This document shows, piece by piece, positions 60,302 to 63,155 of a DNA stretch of 63,155 bases; within the stretch, counting starts at the first letter, position 1; each line of letters begins with the position of its first letter. The notes under the pieces are model-generated. The model saw only the letters and a list, made by a program, of their open reading frames with translations, was not told the origin of the DNA and did no database searches. The DNA lies in contig JAPSJS010000013.1 of assembly GCA_031178065.1 (NCBI GenBank), forward strand, positions 1 through 63,155, in the 5' to 3' direction. Origin of the DNA: Altererythrobacter sp. Lineage in GTDB: Bacteria; Pseudomonadota; Alphaproteobacteria; Sphingomonadales; Sphingomonadaceae. A program made the translations under genes and the position numbers.

Positions 60302-60712
60302 TCAGCGTGCGATAAGGCGGAAGCGGGAGAGCAGGCCACGCGGATGCTGCTCGCGGACAGCACGGACGAGCGCCGCCGGTTCGTACGGTTTCACCAGTAC
60401 AGGGCCCAGCGCGGCGATGTCGGGGGGGATCCTTTCGGGGGCGCCGGTGGAGAAGACGATCCCCGGCGGCTTGGGTCCGATGCCGTCGACCAGTTCGGCG
60501 ACCGCCCACCCATCGTCGCGATCGGCCAAATGGACGTCTAGCACGATCACGTCCGGCCGGGCGCGGCGCAGCGCCGCCAGCGCGGCATCGGTGGTATGGC
60601 AGATCTCGACTTCCGCCGCGCCGGCGTCGATCAGCGCGCCTTCCATGCCCAGCGCGACCATCGCATCGTCCTCGACGATCAGAATGCGTCCGAGCTTGTG
60701 CGTCGTCTCCAT
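60302..60712 (-). CDS. single-domain response regulator
   Basis: A 136-residue receiver protein: ILIVEDDAMVALGMEGALID (acidic pair), phospho-acceptor D59 in VIVLDVHLADRDDG, S89/T90-type switch in VFSTGAP, and K108 in VLVKPYEP. There is no output domain. Related single-domain regulators feed phosphate to or from HisKA_2 kinases of the stress response. Its position beyond phyR and its EcfG-type promoter place it in this network. Confidence 0.85.
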   Translation of the reverse strand: METTHKLGRILIVEDDAMVALGMEGALIDAGAAEVEICHTTDAALAALRRARPDVIVLDVHLADRDDGWAVAELVDGIGPKPPGIVFSTGAPERIPPDIAALGPVLVKPYEPAALVRAVREQHPRGLLSRFRLIAR

Positions 60713-60763
60713 GATGTTGGCATAGTCCGTTGGGCCCGGCCCGTTGCCGTGCGCTGGCTGTTC

Positions 60764-60789
60764 AACGGCAGGGGCGATGGCGGGGTTCC
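60764..60789 (-). promoter_or_regulatory. EcfG-type promoter of the single-domain response regulator
   Basis: Minus strand: GGAAC (complement of 60785-60789), 17 bp, CGTT (complement of 60764-60767), about 50 bp before the ATG. Confidence 0.65.
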
Positions 60790-60825
60790 CACATTGGCCT
60801 GCCATCGGCGTGGTTCGGCCGCGGA

Positions 60826-61983
60826 TTACAGCGTCTTGCGGTAGATCGCGTATTCGCGGTTGATCTCGCTTTCGATAGCGTCGGCGATCGCGATCATTCC
60901 CTGGTTGTCTTCCAGGATCCAGCCGATCTCGCCCCGGGTCGTCCCGTTCGCACGGGTTGTGTCCTCGCGGATGTCGCTGATCATCATGAAGGCGAGCTGG
61001 CTGGCCAGCCGCGAGCTGTGATACTCTTTCAGCACGCCCATCAGCGGGACGCGCGCGGTCCGCGCCCGCGGCTTGCGCAGCCAGCGCAGCATGGTGATCC
61101 AGCCGAAGGGGAACAGCTTTCCCCCGATCCGCGCCAGCGGCTCGTTCACGTCGGGCAGTGCGAGCATGAAGGCGACCGGCTTGCCGTCCAGCTCGGCGAT
61201 GCGGGTCAGTTCCTCGCGCACCAGCGGCTTCAGCTTCTTCGCGCCGTATTCGATCTCGCGCTCGGTGAAGGGCACGAAGCCCCAGTTGTTCGACCACGCG
61301 TCGTTGAGGATGTGCAGCACCGTGCGCACGTCCTGCGTGTAGTTCGCGTGGTCGACCGGGCGGATGCGGATGCGCGGATTGCGCTTGCCCGACTGGACGA
61401 TGCGCCGGATCAGCGGCGGGAAATCCTCGCTGACGTCGAGCTCGTAAGTGAACAGCCGCTTGGCGACTTCGTACCCCGCGTTCTCGATATAGCCCTGGTA
61501 GCGCGCGGGATGATGGCCCATCAGCACCGTCGGCGCCTGGTCGTGGCCGGCGACGAGCAGCCCGGGCTCTTCCCACATGGACAGCGAGATCGGGCCGAGC
61601 ACGCGGGTCATGCCCCGCGCGCGCAGCCAGCCTTCGGCGGCCGCCAGAAGCGCCAGCGCCGCGGTTTGGTCCTCCGCGTCGAAGTACCCGAAGATGCCGG
61701 TGCCGGCGCCGAACCCCTGCTCCGGCCGCATCTCCAGCATTATCCGGTCGACACAGGCTGCGATCCGGCCGACGGGCTTGCCGTCACGCCGGGCGATGAA
61801 GAGCTGGACCTCGGCATGCTCGAACAGCGGATTGCGCTCGGGATCGAGCAGCTCGAGCTGCTCGGAGCGCAATTGCGGCACCGAATTCGGCGTCTCGTCC
61901 GCGAATCGGCGGCCCACGTCGACGAAGGCCGCGCGCCCCGTCTTGCCGTGGACGGGTTCGATCACTATTTCGGCGTCGGTCAC
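60826..61983 (-). CDS. GNAT-fold protein of unknown specificity
   Basis: A 385-residue protein with two acyltransferase-like halves: FIARRDGKPVGRIAACVDRI, GIFGYFDAEDQTAALALLAA, ARGMTRVLGPISLSMWEEPG, and a second domain with NWGFVPFTEREIEYGAKKLK and LDGKPVAFMLALPDVN. Proteins of this length and pattern are common in alphaproteobacteria and often carry inconsistent names. Substrate unknown. Divergent from the desaturase gene. Confidence 0.78.
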   Translation of the reverse strand: MTDAEIVIEPVHGKTGRAAFVDVGRRFADETPNSVPQLRSEQLELLDPERNPLFEHAEVQLFIARRDGKPVGRIAACVDRIMLEMRPEQGFGAGTGIFGYFDAEDQTAALALLAAAEGWLRARGMTRVLGPISLSMWEEPGLLVAGHDQAPTVLMGHHPARYQGYIENAGYEVAKRLFTYELDVSEDFPPLIRRIVQSGKRNPRIRIRPVDHANYTQDVRTVLHILNDAWSNNWGFVPFTEREIEYGAKKLKPLVREELTRIAELDGKPVAFMLALPDVNEPLARIGGKLFPFGWITMLRWLRKPRARTARVPLMGVLKEYHSSRLASQLAFMMISDIREDTTRANGTTRGEIGWILEDNQGMIAIADAIESEINREYAIYRKTL

Positions 61984-62120
61984 GGGGTATCCTGTTCAGC
62001 TTGGGTTAGCCCTGTGTTTGCTTGTTGCAGATTGTCAAGCGACAGCGCCAATGGCTCCGCCACCGGACGTGATTGTTCCGCAAGGCGGTTTTTTGCTGTA
62101 GGGCGCGGTTTCCGGGAAAT

Positions 62121-63155
62121 ATGGCCATGAACATGCATCAGAGCATAGATTCCATTGCCCTCGCGCGCGCGGCAACGACGGTGCCGCCGAAGCAGGCGAT
62201 CGCGGACGACAAGGCCATGCTGCGCGCCGCCCGCGACCTGACCAAGGATCTGATCGTCGCCAGGCCGGCGATCTACTGGACCGACATGCTGCTCTCGGCA
62301 GGGCTCGGCTATGCCGCGCTGGCCGGGGCGATCCTGGTCGGCAGCGTGCCGCTGGCCGTGATCCTGGGCGTCGTCGCCGCGCTCTCGCTCTACCGCGCGC
62401 TGCTGTTCATCCACGAGCTGTCGCACATCCACCGCGACGCGCTGCCGGGCTTCAGGCTGGCGTGGAACCTGCTTGTCGGCATTCCGATGCTCACGCCCTC
62501 GTTCATGTACGAAGGCGTGCACACGCTGCACCACGCGCGCACGCGCTACGGCACGGCGGATGACCCCGAGTACCTGCCGCTGGCGCTGATGAAGCCCTGG
62601 TCGCTGCCGCTGTTCGTGCTCATCGCGCTGCTCCTGCCCTTCGCGCTCCTGTTCCGTTTCGCGGTGCTGGTGCCGCTGGGCGCGGTGATCCCGCCCATCC
62701 GCACGATCGTGTGGCAGCGGTTCTCCTCGCTTTCGATCAATCCGCAGTTCCGCCGCCGCCCGCCCGAGGGCGAGCTTCGCCCGCGCGTGTTCTGGCAGGA
62801 GCTGGGCGGCAGCGTCTGGGCTCTGGCCCTGCTCGGCAGCACGTTCCTGATCGGCTGGCAGCCGCTGCTGATAGCGCTCACCGTGTTCTCGGCGGCGGCA
62901 GTGCTCAACCAGCTGCGCACGCTGGTGGCGCACTTGTGGGAGAACGACGGCGAACCGATGACGGTGACCGCGCAGTTCCTCGACTCGGTGAACGTGCCCC
63001 CGCCCGGGCGGATCGCGGAGATCTGGGCGCCGGTGGGCCTGCGCTACCATGCGCTGCACCACCTGCTGCCAAGCATGCCCTACCACTCGCTGGGCGAGGC
63101 GCACCGGCGGCTCGCAGCGCATCTCGGCACGGGTTCGCCCCGTCGTAGGTCGAAC
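62121..63155 (+). CDS. fatty acid desaturase, partial at the window edge
   Basis: 345 codons without a stop up to the window end. A membrane desaturase with the three histidine boxes: HELSHIHRDA, HTLHHARTRYG and YHALHHLLPSMPYH, and helices around LLSAGLGYAALAGAILVGSV, LPLFVLIALLLPFALLFRF and LLGSTFLIGWQPLLIALTVF. It should place double bonds in membrane lipid acyl chains. The start at 62121 (MAMNMHQSID) has a weak ribosome-binding site; nearby in-frame ATGs are alternatives. Only the extreme C-terminus is missing. Confidence 0.85.
   Translation, partial: MAMNMHQSIDSIALARAATTVPPKQAIADDKAMLRAARDLTKDLIVARPAIYWTDMLLSAGLGYAALAGAILVGSVPLAVILGVVAALSLYRALLFIHELSHIHRDALPGFRLAWNLLVGIPMLTPSFMYEGVHTLHHARTRYGTADDPEYLPLALMKPWSLPLFVLIALLLPFALLFRFAVLVPLGAVIPPIRTIVWQRFSSLSINPQFRRRPPEGELRPRVFWQELGGSVWALALLGSTFLIGWQPLLIALTVFSAAAVLNQLRTLVAHLWENDGEPMTVTAQFLDSVNVPPPGRIAEIWAPVGLRYHALHHLLPSMPYHSLGEAHRRLAAHLGTGSPRRRSN

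Noticed and set aside
60302-61576. A 424-codon minus-strand frame joining the response regulator to an upstream extension
   Set aside because: The extension is the shadow of the GNAT-fold gene; the receiver domain starts properly at METTHKLGR (60712), with an EcfG promoter just upstream.

Overview
The window looks like a high-GC alphaproteobacterial chromosome, most likely Sphingomonadales (Erythrobacteraceae or Sphingomonadaceae type). The inference rests on gene content: a PhyR/NepR/EcfG general stress response locus with a CHASE-type HisKA_2 kinase, a Fur-controlled pair of TonB-dependent receptors with PepSY and DUF6607 partners, and the DUF4129-DUF4350-MoxR-DUF58-SpoIIM-RDD cluster. No species can be named from the sequence alone.

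Layout. 1-10,347 is chromosome: a partial acetyltransferase, the six-gene MoxR/DUF58 membrane-associated operon (minus strand), prephenate dehydratase, a membrane cytochrome c, and rlmE with a Ppx/GppA phosphatase. At 10,348-10,421 lies tRNA-Gln(CTG). Its 3' end is the left attachment site of a 28.9-kb integrated element (10,407-39,289), bounded by a 15-bp direct repeat. 39,290-63,155 is chromosome again: an AraC regulator and CPBP protease, hydroxamate-siderophore and haem uptake clusters, a LOG protein, the glmM-DUF1272-thiD operon, a DAACS symporter, sodB, an AI-2E-family permease, the general stress response locus (ecfG, nepR, phyK, phyR, a single-domain response regulator), a GNAT-fold protein and a fatty-acid desaturase cut by the window edge.

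The element. Its left end carries a P4-type integrase, an AlpA-like regulator, a CHC2/TOPRIM primase and a DUF3987 ATPase, with iteron-like 9-mers just downstream. The middle is about 10 kb of mostly unrecognised cargo: small membrane, exported and regulatory proteins, a staphylococcal-nuclease-fold protein, an HhH-type protein, and a switch region where two 18-bp palindromic operators sit between divergent promoters. Its right end carries podovirus-like late genes: two homologous pectate-lyase-fold tail spikes in opposite orientation (one with a twin-arginine signal instead of a virion anchor), a 32-residue membrane peptide, an ejection-type protein and a 1,619-residue polyvalent protein with SNase and M15-peptidase domains. 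I see no terminase, portal, capsid or tail-tube gene. The element is therefore either a strongly reduced prophage or a satellite that modifies a helper phage's adsorption and DNA delivery.

Regulation visible in the sequence. The stress locus has four matches to the EcfG promoter pattern (GGAAC, 16-17 bp, CGTT or GGTT). One is an almost symmetric bidirectional promoter between nepR-ecfG and phyK. A fifth near-match precedes a candidate small RNA with a C-rich loop, resembling the architecture known for GsrN. Three 7-1-7 Fur boxes sit at the promoters of the two TonB receptors and of a small gene divergent from the haem receptor.
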